A DNA stretch of 64,000 nucleotides from Icerya purchasi (Eukaryota > Arthropoda > Insecta > Hemiptera > Monophlebidae). Of the stretch, positions 1 through 12,154 are shown in pieces (positions within the stretch are counted from its first letter, which is position 1; every line of letters starts with the position of its first letter). The translations under genes were made by a program, and so were the position numbers. The notes below the pieces were generated by a model. It was given only the letters and a program-made list of their open reading frames with translations, had not been told where the DNA came from and ran no database searches. The stretch covers positions 297,601,756 through 297,665,755 of the forward strand of contig CM077115.1 in the NCBI GenBank assembly GCA_039619475.1. The letters are read 5' to 3'.

Positions 1-363
1 GAATATTATGGGTAAAACCTGGACTACTTACCGTTCTTCCAATATTGTGAAGAAAAAAGAAGAAAACGAACTAAACCGTCGGAGATACGGCGTAGAGGAA
101 CCAGTTAGCAGATGTTATGTAATGGCGGGGAATCAAAGTCTCGATGATAGTCGCTTGTAATCCGATCGAAAACAAGAAAGCAAGAAAAAAAGAGTGCAAT
201 TTGTTTTATTCATTGGTCGAGCAATTCCCAGAAAGGACCTTCAGACATTCCATTCATCCGCACTGGAAACTTTCTCTTTGCTTGCAATCTCACAATCTGG
301 TGGTGACCCGTTCTATTACCGCGAAGAAGGTGTATTTAACGTAGACGAACGGGACACAACATT

Positions 364-530
364 TTCGGTATAAAACGGATTTATATATATTTTTTCGCTA
401 TAAGATTTATATATATATTTTTAGTATAAAACGGATTTATACATATTTTTCCGGCTATAAAACAGATATTTATATATATATTTTCGCTATAAAACAGATA
501 TTTATATATATATTTTCGCTACCCCGAAAA
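364..530. repeat. Tandem repeat, about 29-33 bp unit, 5 copies
   Basis: Five head-to-tail copies share the core CGGTATAAAACGGATTTATA followed by a TATATATTTTT run. The last two copies carry ACAGATATT in place of ACGGATTT and are almost identical to each other, which suggests recent local duplication. No coding sense is seen. Confidence 0.85.
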
Positions 531-1201
531 ACGTGCCACTAATTTTTATTACGTAACAAAATTAAATTCAAAATAAAGAAATATCGATACACAAAAATAA
601 CGTTTTTACACTCTAATGAGATGTTTATTTTAGCCTGCTAAATACGTACACGCTCGCGTACACTTAATTAAAAAAAAAAGAATTCTGTTTTGTGGGATTC
701 TTTTTTTTTTTTTAAATGTAGCAACAAAATAGACATAATATTTGGAAATATGTTTTTACCGCATTTTCGCAAAACAGCAAAAATTGGTAAATTAAAAAAA
801 AAAAACAAAAAAAAACGATACATTTGGAAAAATGATGGTAATGATAAATCTCTAAAGCTCTACAATAATAAAAGTATAAAATTTAACAAATGTTATAGTC
901 GAATGTTTTTTTGTTTTTTTTTTTTTTTTTTTTTTTTTTGGACTTACCAACCGAAGGATATTAACCCGGTTGTTACACAGTTCGGGATACTGTAAGGAAG
1001 GGAAAAAAGTACATCTCAGTATAATGAAAATTGAAAAGAGACGATAAAATGAGAGTATGCGTAATAGTAAAGGATATTATTATATCAGGGTTAGGAAGGA
1101 GGCCTTAGAGAACTGAAAGTACATTTACAAAAAATATGTCCACATAAATTGCTATCATCGTCGACATTGGTCGTTAGAGAAAAAGACACATAAATATAAA
1201 C

Positions 1202-1205
<4 letters not shown>

Positions 1206-1232
<27 letters not shown>
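1206..1232. repeat. (GA)n microsatellite
   Basis: A perfect dinucleotide run of about 13 units. Confidence 0.95.
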
Positions 1233-1236
<4 letters not shown>

Positions 1237-1810
1237 ATCGGTATGATTATCGATCATCGGATTGGTATTTTTCGAATCCATAATTACGGTAATAAATGCA
1301 ATTATAAAATCAGGCACAAAAAAATCTGATAATTTTACCGTTTTCCATTTAGAGTCACATTAACATTATTAGCAACATTGACCCCAGGGTAACTGTCTTT
1401 ATTTATATTTAAAATTACGTATGGTTACGCTTCGATTATTTTTATTAATATTTTACAAATTAATCGAGCGAGAGAGCTGCTATTTTTACATCTGGCCTAT
1501 ATGACCTTTGAATGATATTCTGTATTACGTCCATTCTATGACAACGAAATATGCGCGACGTTTAAAAATACAGCGTAAAAAAGTTAAAATACTGAAAACA
1601 ACAATCCAACAAAACCGCAATAATTTATTCGGTTGTTACTTTCAATAATGTATTATACCTTTTTATTGCCTTTTCTTTTCTTTTCGAGATTTAATCTAGT
1701 GCAACGGAAGAAGATTTTGTTTACACTTCTCTGGTGACTCTACAGAAATAAATGACATTATCTCAGTCTTGAATGAATATGATCATAAAAACTAATGTGA
1801 ATCACACAGT

Positions 1811-2209
1811 GGTGCCAAACAGGCTTTTTTTGTAGATTTTGAACCTCATGAAAATAATTCTCCGAAGTATTCAAAATACACTCGCGTTACTCAACGTGAG
1901 AGTAAAAATAGAAACCCCGCGTAAAAAAAGTACTCTATACCCCAGTGCTTTAGGTGTCAAAAATACGGCCACACCAACACTTATTGCAACAGAGCATACG
2001 CATGTGTTAAGTGTGATGAAGACCATGCATCTAATAATTGTAATAAACAACAGAACCAAACGGCAAAATGTGCCAACTGTCAAGGGAATCACCCTTCAAA
2101 CTATAAAGGTTGTGAAATTTATAAAAAACTACAAGAAATCAGACACAAACAACGAACTGAAATGGAAAAAAAAAGAAAAAAGAAAAAAACTTCTCCGTTG
2201 ACGATTTAA
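1811..2209 (+). pseudogene. Decayed Jockey-type non-LTR retrotransposon ORF1 (gag-like) remnant
   Basis: This is the C-terminal half of a gag-like nucleic-acid-binding protein of the kind encoded by ORF1 of Jockey-group LINEs, which binds element RNA through zinc knuckles. From 1940 one frame reads PQCFRCQKYGHTNTYC, then CVKCDEDHASNNC, then CANCQGNHPSNYKGC, giving three CCHC-like knuckles in the order typical of the family (the region known as PRE_C2HC). It is followed by a lysine-rich tail and a TAA at 2207-2209. Upstream, FFVDFEPHENN (from 1826), EVFKI (from about 1864) and LLNVRVKIETPRKKS (from about 1887) lie in three different frames, so at least three frameshifts separate parts of one ancestral protein. 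No start codon, ORF2 or intact 5' end is visible. The knuckle frame is well preserved, which suggests moderate age. The family call is from motif recognition and is strong. The element is not functional. Confidence 0.85.
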
Positions 2210-3168
2210 CAGAGTACACGATTTTGAGTGGGTAGGTTCGGGGGGGTTGTGCTCGTTTGTGGATTTATAAATCATCCGTGTGTCTGTCCTTCGCTTTAAA
2301 TGTACGTATAATATTACTTATCTTCCTAAAACACGAAGTATTATATATTATATTGTATAATGATTAGCGGGGAAAAAATGGAAGAGAATCGTTTATGCCC
2401 GGAATTTGTAAAACTAACATACCGCTTTAACCGTATACAAAATAAGAAATAACGAATAAAAAACAAAATTAAACTAAATGAGAAAATATTTATGCTCGAT
2501 GATTCTGAAAACACGAACACAATGTAAAAGGCACAATAATGTTGTTTGCAATCGACTATGAACATTTTTTAAAATAAAACAAAACCCCGAGGCTTCATCG
2601 ATCCCATATCGGCAAATACTGAACGCATTGCGCATTAAGATGCACACACGTCTAGCGATGTAATTATTAAAACTATTAAGAATGTGATTCAGCTGGAAAT
2701 GGCATACTATCGCACCAGTCTTGTTTTAGATATTAATAAAGTTTTTAATAAGCCGTTAATTATCGTGAAATAATTTACACAAACACGAACCAACCTCTCA
2801 ACCTATACTACATTCAAAATATATGAAAATAAACGTAAAATTTCTCGATAAACTCAGTTTAAACGTTTCATTATATTATACAGTAAAAGTAATTTTTTTC
2901 ACCACAATTAAACAATTATTTTACTTTTTATTAAATACCGGACGCGTTTCGAAGACAAAGCATGATCAGCACGGGAGTTATTATTGTTATATTGACTCCT
3001 TTTTTCCCTCGAATTTATACGTCAAAAACACATAATATCCTTCTTCCGAGTACAATGTAATATAAAATTATTCCAGCTGTTAGGTAAAATTATTTATAAT
3101 TTTTAAATAACGTTATGAAACATTTGTAACTTTCGCAGTGATTAACCATTATTACAAATAATTTGCGA

Positions 3169-3246
3169 AATATATTTGTTTCGAAAAAATACAACGTTTA
3201 ATAAGCCGACCATTAAGCGTTGTATTTTTTGGAATACAAATATATT
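3169..3246. repeat. 78-bp near-perfect palindrome (long hairpin)
   Basis: The left arm (3169-3202, 34 nt) and right arm (3212-3246, 35 nt) are inverted copies with two mismatches and one 1-nt indel, around a 9-nt loop (AAGCCGACC). The stem core is AAAAAATACAACG pairing with CGTTGTATTTTTT. The pairing stops sharply at both ends. It could be a tiny foldback or MITE element, or a hairpin precursor of a small RNA. No known miRNA seed was recognised. Confidence 0.8.
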
Positions 3247-4352
3247 ACATTTTCTAAACGTAGTTGTTTGCTAATTATTTCTAATGTTTAAACAATGTCC
3301 TCTACCGGTAGTAGTAAAATTCGCGATGTAAAAATACAACAGGCGCAACACGTACCTGTGTATGTATTTAAAAATATCCATAATTCGCGCGGTACAATGC
3401 TGCGATTTCCGTAAATAATCGATAATTGGTGGTATATGTTTTTTTTTCTTTTCTTTCAACCACGGGGACACATTATGATCCGGTGTAAGTGAAATTTTTG
3501 CAAGATACAATGTGTGTCAGCGGGAAATTCTACCCAAACGAAACACAATTAACTAACCAACTATGCCACAATAATAGCTTAGAATATAATTCAAAAGTAT
3601 AAAGGGAGGGAATTCATTACAGGGAAACGTTGAAAGAGATTGACAGTAATTTCCATATTCACTTTCTTGAACGCGTAGAGAGAATAGCGATTATTTTACA
3701 TTAGTTTTTTTTTTCTTTTCTTTATAAAGCGTGTTATCTCCCTCCGAATTTTCGACACCAAAAATTTGATAAAGTTTGAATATTAGGAATTTTTTTTGCT
3801 TTTTCAAAAATAAAAATCGGATTTCGAATCGAATTTTAAGTAATCAAAAGCATTAAATTGAAAAAACGCTCTATTCGAAGATGAGATTTTGTTTAGAATT
3901 CGTTTCCCGCTTGTAATATTCAGTAGTACAGCTTTACCATTTGAAATACCGATATATGATGAAATATTACTTTCCGCCATTGTGTGGCATGTTTACTTTC
4001 TTCCCCGTTTTTAACAAAAATACACATACACAAAAACATACGCGCGAAGGGAAACCAAAAGAAAAACAAAAAGCCATCACCACTTCCGTATGCGGAAAAA
4101 TAGCGCATTATCTACGAAAGAGCACGAGAGTTCTACGGATCGAAATCAATTTGGGTATATGACGACGACCAGGCCGGCCTTCCCTAAACGTTGCTTTGTT
4201 ACAAGAGCGAAATTTTCAACTGAGAACACAAACATTCACCCTTCTTTAACTGAACAACGCATCATCCACATTAAGAACTTTCAATTTTAATCACTTACTT
4301 CGGCTAGCCCACCATCTTTTAACTTTTTAAGTAAGTGAACCAAAAAGAAACC

Positions 4353-4397
<45 letters not shown>

Positions 4398-4417
4398 GTG
4401 GTAGTAGTAATAATAGT
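4353..4417. repeat. (ATA)n microsatellite, degenerate at the 3' side
   Basis: About 15 perfect ATA units pass into AGTGGTAGTAGTAATAATAG. It gives false poly-Tyr and poly-Ile open frames on the minus strand. Confidence 0.95.
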
Positions 4418-5234
4418 AAACAAGAAAAATTTCGTTATATACCTTGGAAAAATACACCCCGATATCTTTTTTGTATCGGTCCAAATCAAACAAAAATTCA
4501 TTGAAAAATAGGTACCTTCATGTCTTATTTATTTTTAATATTAACTTAATCCTTTGGAGACGCCAGAGGAGGACCCTGTAATTACTACAGAACACGGGGT
4601 CTGTTGACATTTCTCGCAATATGAAATATCTTACAAGCGTGATGCACAAAAACGTGACAGATTTCATCGCGGTACTTTTCTACAAAGGTAAAAGAATGTA
4701 CCATTTATAAATCGCTAAATCGTTCACCTGTTAAAAATTAACCGCCAATAATGAGCATTGTATGTTAATGAAATCAGATTTTAAATCTCGTTAATGATCG
4801 TCATATAGATGAAACCCAACGACCAGACTGTTAAGCGAAATTATGTTGACAATAAGTTATTCTTGATTTTCTAAAGCAATTTCTCGGTAATGTAATTGAA
4901 AATCTATACGCACATTTATTGTGCGAAGAATTCGAAAACTTCAACTTGGTCCGTGGCCGGATTATCATTGAAAAAGTGCGGGTCTCCGTTAAGGGTTTCC
5001 CAGTTTTTGAATACGTGTACTACAACCAACGCTCAATATTTTCACATAATTTTACTTAAACAAAAAAAAAACACAATCAAGGAAATTATAACAAACTTTG
5101 TTTCACTTTTACCGTTCCGTGCAATACGTGATTAAAAACAAAAACGTTTTATATAACTTTCCATGTTCTTAATAATAGACGTTTATATTTACTGTCGAAA
5201 TCAATAATTTTATTTAATATACATACATATCACG

Positions 5235-5329
5235 AAATGCCCATACTAGCCCACTGTTGGGTGTAGGCAATCCCTAGCGGGATAAGTTGGCCTAATCTCC
5301 CGTATTGACCAGGAAAACTGGGAGATGCC

Positions 5330-5330
<1 letters not shown>
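5235..5330 (-). mobile_element. Short 3' scrap of a non-LTR retrotransposon
   Basis: On the minus strand the sequence GCCTACACCCAACAGTGGGC encodes AYTQQWA. This matches the frequent AY(V/A/T)QQW end of RTE-like ORF2 proteins in insects, whose DNA form is a common interspersed motif. The scrap is only about 95 bp and ends at the CATA microsatellite. The assignment rests on this one motif; the rest of the frame (GQYGRLGQLIPLGI) was not recognised with certainty. Confidence 0.4.

Positions 5331-5397
<67 letters not shown>
5331..5397. repeat. (CATA)n followed by (TA)n microsatellite
   Basis: About six CATA units pass directly into about 20 TA units. Confidence 0.95.
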
Positions 5398-5399
<2 letters not shown>

Positions 5400-5744
5400 C
5401 ACGCAGGTATATACTTTTTAGCTCTAACTGTTTTCGGTTTTTTACTATGCAGGAAAAATGTGAATTTGATTTACATTTCACAATGAAGAAATTTTGCTAT
5501 ACGCGTCTTAATGATTTTAATCGAATTTCATTATGGCCTAGAAGAAAAAGTATTACGCGCGTTACACCGTGTGACTTCAAATGAAAGTTACCCGACTGCT
5601 AATAGATTTAATTGATCGCACGAAGAGTGATTATTCGGGAAGGTTATGAGCACACCAGAGAATCTGCGTGATATCATTAAAATTTTCCAGCATGAAGAAA
5701 GAAAAAAAATACAATAACAGGAGCCTCGATTTAATCATTTTAGC

Positions 5745-5873
5745 CAGCGACCGTGGCGGAGTTGGTTAGGCAATGGCGTTTCGTTCAGGTAGGACATGGT
5801 TTGAATCCTGCTGCAACACATTGAAAATATAGGGAAAAATTTCACCAACAAAAAAAATAAATAAATAAATAAA
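5745..5873 (+). mobile_element. tRNA-derived SINE, copy 1
   Basis: The head has a Pol III A box (TGGCGGAGTTGG, 5754-5765) and B box (GGTTTGAATCC, 5798-5808) about 33 nt apart. A shared body follows (GGGAAAAATTTCACC), then a 3' tail of AAAT repeats. The tRNA-like head does not complete an acceptor stem, so this is not a tRNA gene. Three related copies lie at 22160, 42781 and 56572, all on the same strand. Confidence 0.8.
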
Positions 5874-7115
5874 TCCATCATAACGAGAAGTTACTTTTAT
5901 ATATTTTAACCATAAATACGGGTGGTGCGGCGACGATCTTTCGTAGTTCGAAATGTGCATAGATTGTAAAAAAATTCTAGCGAAACTTCTTTTTAAATAA
6001 TAATTGTAATTAAGAAATCGGTCTAATTTTTATATCGGTTTTTTTTTGGTCAAAATTCAGCGAGGGCGGTAGTGGGTTTTTTTTTTTTTTTGCTATTTAA
6101 TTCCCCTGCTGATTCTATATCTCCGTTTTGATTTTATTAATAATTTTGGTTGGCTGAATCGATATCAGGATGGCCTTCTTTTTTTCGTAAATTATGCTAC
6201 TGGCGTGTGAATCCGAGTCATTCCCGGTCTCCTCTCCTTGCCTAAACTCACCCACTATTGCTAAGTGTTTTGTTACGAAACGTAACAGCAAAAAAGAAGC
6301 GGCCGTTTAAAAGCGCCTTTTGTTTATAATGCAATTACAACACCCACGTGACTCGATTGCAATATTTTCAATTGCGGATGCCCAACGCGGGAAGGCTCAC
6401 AAAGCTATGATATAAGATAGGCAACCTCTGCCCGTATGTTGCGATGATTTCCCGGCTAGGTTATAAAAAATGTGATTTTTCGAACTCAAACCGATTAGAG
6501 TAGCCAAACTTAAATCGGAACCGAGATAATTATTTTTTTTTCTTTTGTCTTTTTGTATGCAAGTGACCCGGGGAGGGGCTTCTTCGCCGTTTACCAATGT
6601 TTAATGAAATAATCTCGTAACTGATTCTTTTTCAGCTTTCTCTTCTTTTATCGCACCTCGATAGAGATTTTTATCAATGACGATAGCGACGATGATGGGA
6701 AAGGAGGGGATAGAAAACCAACTTTCCGAATTTAACTATTTTCCCGGCAATCTGTAGATGGGCGGTGTCATTTTTCTTTTCCGAGAAAAAGAAAAAAAAA
6801 AAAAGCCATCAGTAAAAAAACATGAAAATAATGAAATTTTTTTTGGAAATGTTAACACTAACTCGGTTTCCAATTGTCATACACACTAAGCTAAGAATAT
6901 ACTTTTAAATATAACTTACTGCACTTTATCGTAACTTCACTGGAATTACCACCGCTAGTAGAGTAGGTATATCCTTTATTGTGTCGGATTTTCGAAGTAC
7001 TCCTTAAGCAACCCCACAAACTTCAAGTATTGTTTTCGGAGGTTAATTAGTGGCATTCAACGCTTTCTATTCTTCTTGTTTAAACACGTTAACCCCCCCC
7101 GGGGCTTGACGGTAG

Positions 7116-7145
7116 AAAAAAAAGAAAGAAAGAAAGAAAAGAGAG
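7116..7145. repeat. (AAAG)n microsatellite
   Basis: A short purine run of AAAG units that decays into GAGAG. Confidence 0.85.
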
Positions 7146-7589
7146 AATCAATCATTTCGATTAGAGATTGATAAAATGAAGAAATGAAGAGAAGAAATAG
7201 TCGATTAATAAGAAAGAAACTAGAAGACAAAAGAAACATAATAAAATGACGTGAGAAGCTGAAATATATACGCAAACACAACAAAGGGAACGTGTTCGGT
7301 TGAGGTTACACATTCATGGTTCGACGGAAGAGTGTGAAAATGTTACAGCGAACGAGGAAAATCGAGAAGGAGGTGAACAAATCAGCGAATGACAGCAGAA
7401 AAGTAAAGGAAAATCATAAAAGCATAGTGTAGTAGTGGACGACAAAGGACGAAGCGAGGAACGAGCCAGATTAAATTTATAGAAATGACCGACAAACAGT
7501 AAACTCGGTCCTCAGCGCATGAGCTTTTTGGTGCTTTTTTGTTGTTCTCGCTTAGATGCGAACTAATCTTTTCAAAATTCATATTGTAA

Positions 7590-8960
7590 TGCGCGCACTT
7601 GCAATAGCGTAATTTTTGAAAAGACGAGGAGGAACATACAAATGCTGCAGCTGTAATCGCGGGGTCTGTTACAACCGGAACAATAGCGAAATAGTCCCGT
7701 ACGCATAGACGAACCGGAATTCTTCGTACAAGGAAAGACCTGCGCCTTTTTCGTTATTGCGCAGCCATGATGATCTCGGTTAAATTATCGAATACCATAA
7801 CGCGCGCGGGTAGACCACTTAGCTCATCGGCACGTAAAACAAATGTTGAACCGGCATACCGAGCGTCTAATAGATCGGTTCTGACACGCTGCTACATCCC
7901 TCGTCATCGCAAACGAACGTGGCTATCGGGAAACCGACATTTACGCATAAATGCCGCTTTTTCTGGAAATTATCAAACGGGGCCTGTCTCGTCCGAAGAA
8001 ACCTCGCGAGCCGCTGTTTGACACAATTTCACGCAACAAAATCGCGCACGTCACTTGCACGGAATTTCACCAGGACGTTTCCGAATTTCTCGCGCAGTCA
8101 GCCGACGGGACATTTCTTTCCACCGACAACATTAATACGACACCTCTCTCCACTGCACGTCGTCACTCCTTATTACTAGTAGTAGTAGTTCGGCCATGTT
8201 GAAAAAAACCTTTCATTCGCAGCATTTCTCCGACTGCAACCAGTATCTTCGGACCATTTTACGGAAAATGGTTAATGTTCTTCAGTCTCTCTCTCTCTCT
8301 CTCTCTCTCGCTCTGCCAACTTTGCCTGTCTCTTTACCTCTAATTGCGTCCTCTTCAAAGTGTAGAGTAGTCTGTAGATGATCGTTGCACCGTCCGAGTT
8401 ATTACACAACCGGCTCTATCACCCCGATGCCGTTGAACAGATGAACAGATCTCTTATTTATCGGCGACCGCTTTTTTTCGACAAATCAACGCACGCGGCA
8501 GTACCCATTTTTATTGGTACTAATTAATCTTTAATTAAATCGGCACTGATTCGCGCGCGCGCGCTAAATCCCGCTGCGTTCGCTTTGTCGACAGGACACA
8601 AAGCAGTCACACACGTCGCATCGTCACATAACCGCCATCCCCGTAAATCGCTGTTTTCGTTATCATGCCGTCTCTCGTTGCTGCGTCGTTGCGGTCGACT
8701 AAGCGATCGGGAAAATTATGAGCAGACTCCCTTTGCCGCGAATATGGCGAAAAAAAAACATATTTCCATTCCCTAGCTCGCTCCCCCGCATCTGCTTGAA
8801 TATCCCACCTTCACTTTCTCCGCTTTCGAGCTAGATGTAGAGAAAAATGCTAATTAAACGCGTCTCAATACTGCCGACGAACCTCTGGGATGCGAGCTCA
8901 TTCGGTCGAAGCATCAGCATTTCACGGACCTAATCGATCAAGAACTGCCTGTAACTCTCG
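7590..8960. other. CpG-rich cluster (candidate promoter, 5' exon or enhancer)
   Basis: CpG dinucleotides are dense compared with the flanks: most 60-nt lines between 7800 and 8100 carry five to eight. No protein frame is convincing; 7767-8202 is open in three plus-strand frames at once. Such clusters in AT-rich insect DNA often mark promoters, 5' untranslated exons or conserved regulatory DNA, but nothing here proves that. Strand and start site cannot be set. Confidence 0.4.
8286..8309. repeat. (TC)n microsatellite
   Basis: A perfect dinucleotide run inside the CpG-rich cluster. Confidence 0.95.
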
Positions 8961-10139
8961 CTGGTCGGTAGTGGGAGCTCGTTACCCCCCCCCCCCGTAC
9001 ACTGTGGGCGTCGGTTTCGTAAACAACTGTTGTCGTCCGTCGAAGTATTATTATTATTACAAATTTGTAAACATACAGGTAGGACTCAGAGATGATATGT
9101 AATAACTACGAGCTATTAATAATAATTGTTGCAACTTCGATCAAACTTTGCTGTAATTGAGACTAATTATAAAAGCACGTGATGTTGGTCAATAGGCTTT
9201 AAAAAAATTATCGAAACTACTCTCTTTGTTTCCGACTATTTCCCCCCCCGTTTTCTCACGGAGAAGAATTTTAACGGCATGGAGAGGGAAAGAAAAATTA
9301 GAAATGAAAAAAAAAATTTAATAATAAATACACCTATCGTTATATATATATATAGTGTATTTTTTTTTGATTATGGATTACATTTAATGTTCTTTTGAAA
9401 AAAATTATCTCGGTAACAAAAAAAAAATTTATTAAATTCACATTTTAAATAATTTTTCTGAGTACTTTAAATTAAATTGTCTTAGACAATATTGAGGGAA
9501 ATTGGAAACTCATTATGTCACACGTAGCTCTATTTGCCCATTTTTAATCTATTCCGTCGAATTATTCAGGAAAAAGTTTCTCACGCTTTATCCTGGTCAA
9601 CGAATTTCTCATGGTATATCGCGCACACACACACTAGCAAAAATAAATACATTTTAATAAAAAAAAATTAAAAAACATTGATTTTAATAATTCTTTTTAA
9701 TTCTTTAAAATGGAGTTTTTTTTGTTTTTTTTTTTCGTTGGATTTAAGATTGTCTACAATAACTAGACTGCTACACGGTTTAAGAGTATTGATTCCATCC
9801 TGAATTCGAGATGGCAAACTGCAAATTACAAAAGCCGAACTTCTTGGAATTTAGGCGCAGCAAAAAAAAAGTTTTTTGATAATTAGAAACTATTAAGAAA
9901 GATGCATTAAGAACGTTTTCGGTTAAAAGATAGTACAAAATTCCCATAATACGAACCACGTCGTAGCCTAGAATAGGTAGACTTATGATTAGTACTCGTA
10001 TCTTTTCTGACTGGCGCCCTAAAATGTCGATGTCGCCACTACCGGGAGGGGGGGTGCCTGCTGCTAACCAAAAATTCACAGAGGTGGTGTGACCACTTCG
10101 TAAATTCGTCGCTTTATCGATTTTGCCACATCTGTCTAG

Positions 10140-10770
10140 CAGCCTCAATGACCGCGCGCACTATGCACACTAATTAACGTTTGTCGTTTTAATTTTCACA
10201 TTCGACATGTTAGACGGAACTGTAGTGCGCGGACACGATGATATTCTGCGCGCAGCAGGCGACACGGGACCTTGTCTCTAAATAGGGAAGAGGAGGAGAA
10301 AAGGAAAAAAATTAACGGGGACAATCGTCTTATTCGCTAGAGTGAATTATTAATCGGAAGTAAATAATTCAGCCGACATACTGCGACAGATACGATGTCG
10401 CGAGCATGTGAATTCGTCGTCGGGCACATAGTGCGACGATTTAATAATTCATATCGGCGTTGCCACCGCCAGCCGGAACTCGCAATGGCTGCCTGAAATC
10501 GCACCAGCGCGTTTAATAAAAACGCTCTCGATCGAGACGGAATTTTAAAAATTCAATTTTACCTATCACCTTTTTATAATACGGCGAAACTACCTACTTA
10601 ATTTTCCGACAGGCGGCCACGGCCGAAGCGGCAATGCTAATGATGCTGGTCGCCGGCGATCGTGTCGTCGAATAATAGTCTAATAATCGGCGAATTTACG
10701 CAGTTTTTGGAAAAAAAGTCGGATCGAAAATTACGGTGACAAGCGCCGCGGAATAAGAGCAATGTAAAAT
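10140..10770. other. CpG-rich cluster
   Basis: CpG is frequent between about 10140 and 10770, and the composition drops sharply to AT-rich on both sides. It is directly followed by the 33-bp minisatellite. No supported open frame. Confidence 0.35.
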
Positions 10771-10788
10771 CAGCTTGAAAGAACGTGC

Positions 10789-10933
10789 AGGTCGATTTTT
10801 CCAAAAACTCCGTCCAACGGTAATCTGATTTTTCCAAAAAATACGTCCAACGGTAATCTGATTTTTTCAAAAAATACGTCCAACGGTAATCTGATTTTTC
10901 CAAAAAATCCGTTCAACATTAATCTGATTTTTC
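10789..10933. repeat. 33-bp minisatellite, three full and two partial units
   Basis: Full units start at 10812, 10845 and 10878 with GTCCAACGGTAATCTGATTT, followed by TTCCAAAAAATAC. Partial units lie at 10789-10811 and 10911-10933. The unit length is a multiple of three, so the minus strand is open in two frames, giving 11-residue repeats (EKSDYRWTYFL and KIRLPLDVFFG). Both frames being open points to a DNA repeat, not a repeat protein. Confidence 0.9.
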
Positions 10934-12045
10934 CCCCTTTTACTTTATCTTCATATTGACCATGCCGCAAAGAGATGTTCCACCGCAGTTCTCAAAAACT
11001 AGGAGCGCTCTAAACCGCCTCCATCTCTTCTCATGATAACCCCCTATTAAAAAACTTGAACAGAAAAGACTTCAGACGATAAGCTCTAAAATACACAAAT
11101 GGTTTATACGGCTCCTCTACTTTTTAACTTATTACCGGATTATGTCAAAGAAAACCTTAAAAAAACCATAAGAAGAGACGTAAATGTTTCATCGATTTTA
11201 TTACAGAAAGTCCCGAGATAAAGTTTGACATGCTCATCATCTTCAAACTGATAATTTAATATTTCCAGTTATAAATTTAAGCAAACTTTCAGGTGTTTCG
11301 TAAACTTTATTATTAAACTTCTCGATTTGTTTTTATATATGTAAGATCCGTAATTCATATAGATTTATTTTATATGCCTTGTGTATTTTGATGATTTTGT
11401 AAACCATTATTCAAATTTCTTTCATTTTCTTTCCACCGTTTGCGCTACTTTGCGCATTTGTAGAATTTACGATAATAATCGATAATAACCGATAATAATC
11501 GATAATAATCGATAATAATAAAATTTATTATTTGATTATTAACTTGGCGGTTTATTATTTAATCGTACTTAGTTCTTCGGCAACACGATTCAAGAAAAGT
11601 ACGTGCCCCGAAATTACAAAAAGGGCATACTGCACGCGGGGACGGAAAGCTGGATAAAGCGGGGTGGTGGCAAAATTCAATCGATGTAAAACGGCCACAC
11701 AGATATGTGTTTTTTGCTTCTTGCAATCCACTAAACAATGCCAACAAATGTGTTTTTCAGGTCAGAATCTGTCAGCAGCAGATATTGCTTCGAGAGTCGC
11801 GGTATCACCGTGGTAACGGCTCGTTCACTTTTCCTTTATACACGGTGTGTGGTAAAACTCTATACGCGTGCTTCGTCGCAAGGTAGAACTTTCGTGTTAT
11901 GTTCTTAAGTACGTTTCTATATTTTTTTATTTTGAACTTAAGCGGTGTGCTCGGCTAACATCGGAAGTCGCCGCCGCGATTTAATGTTTCGTACTGAAGG
12001 TCCTCCCTCGCAGGAAGTTATCACGGCGGGAATTGATATTTCATC
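10934..12045. other. Non-coding stretch
   Basis: Nothing is recognised apart from a 10-bp tandem repeat (11470-11519). Confidence 0.6.
11470..11519. repeat. 10-bp tandem repeat (CGATAATAAT), five units
   Basis: Five units in exact 10-nt register, with one T-to-C change in the second unit. Confidence 0.95.
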
Positions 12046-12154
12046 CTATTATAGACAAACAATTAATTTTACGAAGCATAAGGAAAGTGCGTAAGGTCCT
12101 CTCGATAATATCATTTACAGAGGACCTTACGCTTCGTAAAACTGTCTATAATAG
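12046..12154. repeat. Long imperfect inverted repeat
   Basis: The right arm 12119-12154 is the reverse complement of three blocks of the left arm 12046-12102: CTATTATAGACA, TTTACGAAGC and GTAAGGTCCTCT. Insertions of about 10 and 11 nt lie between the blocks on the left arm only. The loop is 16 nt. It could be a foldback element or a remnant of terminal inverted repeats with an internal deletion. Confidence 0.75.

Larger units (their letters stand above)
1..1810. other. AT-rich non-coding stretch
   Basis: I see no gene here. The open frames are short and low in complexity. The stretch holds a tandem repeat (364-530), a GA microsatellite (1206-1232) and an uninterrupted run of about 26 T at 914-939. 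Confidence 0.6.
2210..5234. other. Non-coding stretch
   Basis: No gene is recognised. The stretch contains a near-perfect palindrome (3169-3246), an ATA microsatellite (4353-4417) and a G run near 2240. The ORFs at 3.9-4.5 kb overlap on both strands or come from the ATA repeat. Confidence 0.6.
5874..10788. other. Non-coding stretch with two CpG-rich clusters
   Basis: No gene is recognised. It holds AAAG (7116-7145) and TC (8286-8309) microsatellites, C runs at 7093-7100, 8985-8996 and 9242-9249, a GC alternation near 8555, and CpG-rich clusters listed separately. The many overlapping open frames near 7.8-8.4 kb run in several frames at once, as expected from few stop codons in GC-rich sequence. 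Confidence 0.55.

Noticed and set aside
4287..4501. Poly-Tyr and poly-Ile open frames
   Set aside because: Translation of the ATA microsatellite.
5754..5808. Possible tRNA gene from A and B boxes
   Set aside because: No acceptor stem or full cloverleaf; the shared body and A-rich tail show it is a SINE. The same applies to the copies at 22160 and 42781.
7767..8202. Three overlapping plus-strand open frames
   Set aside because: Several frames open at once in CpG-rich sequence points to few stop codons, not to a protein.
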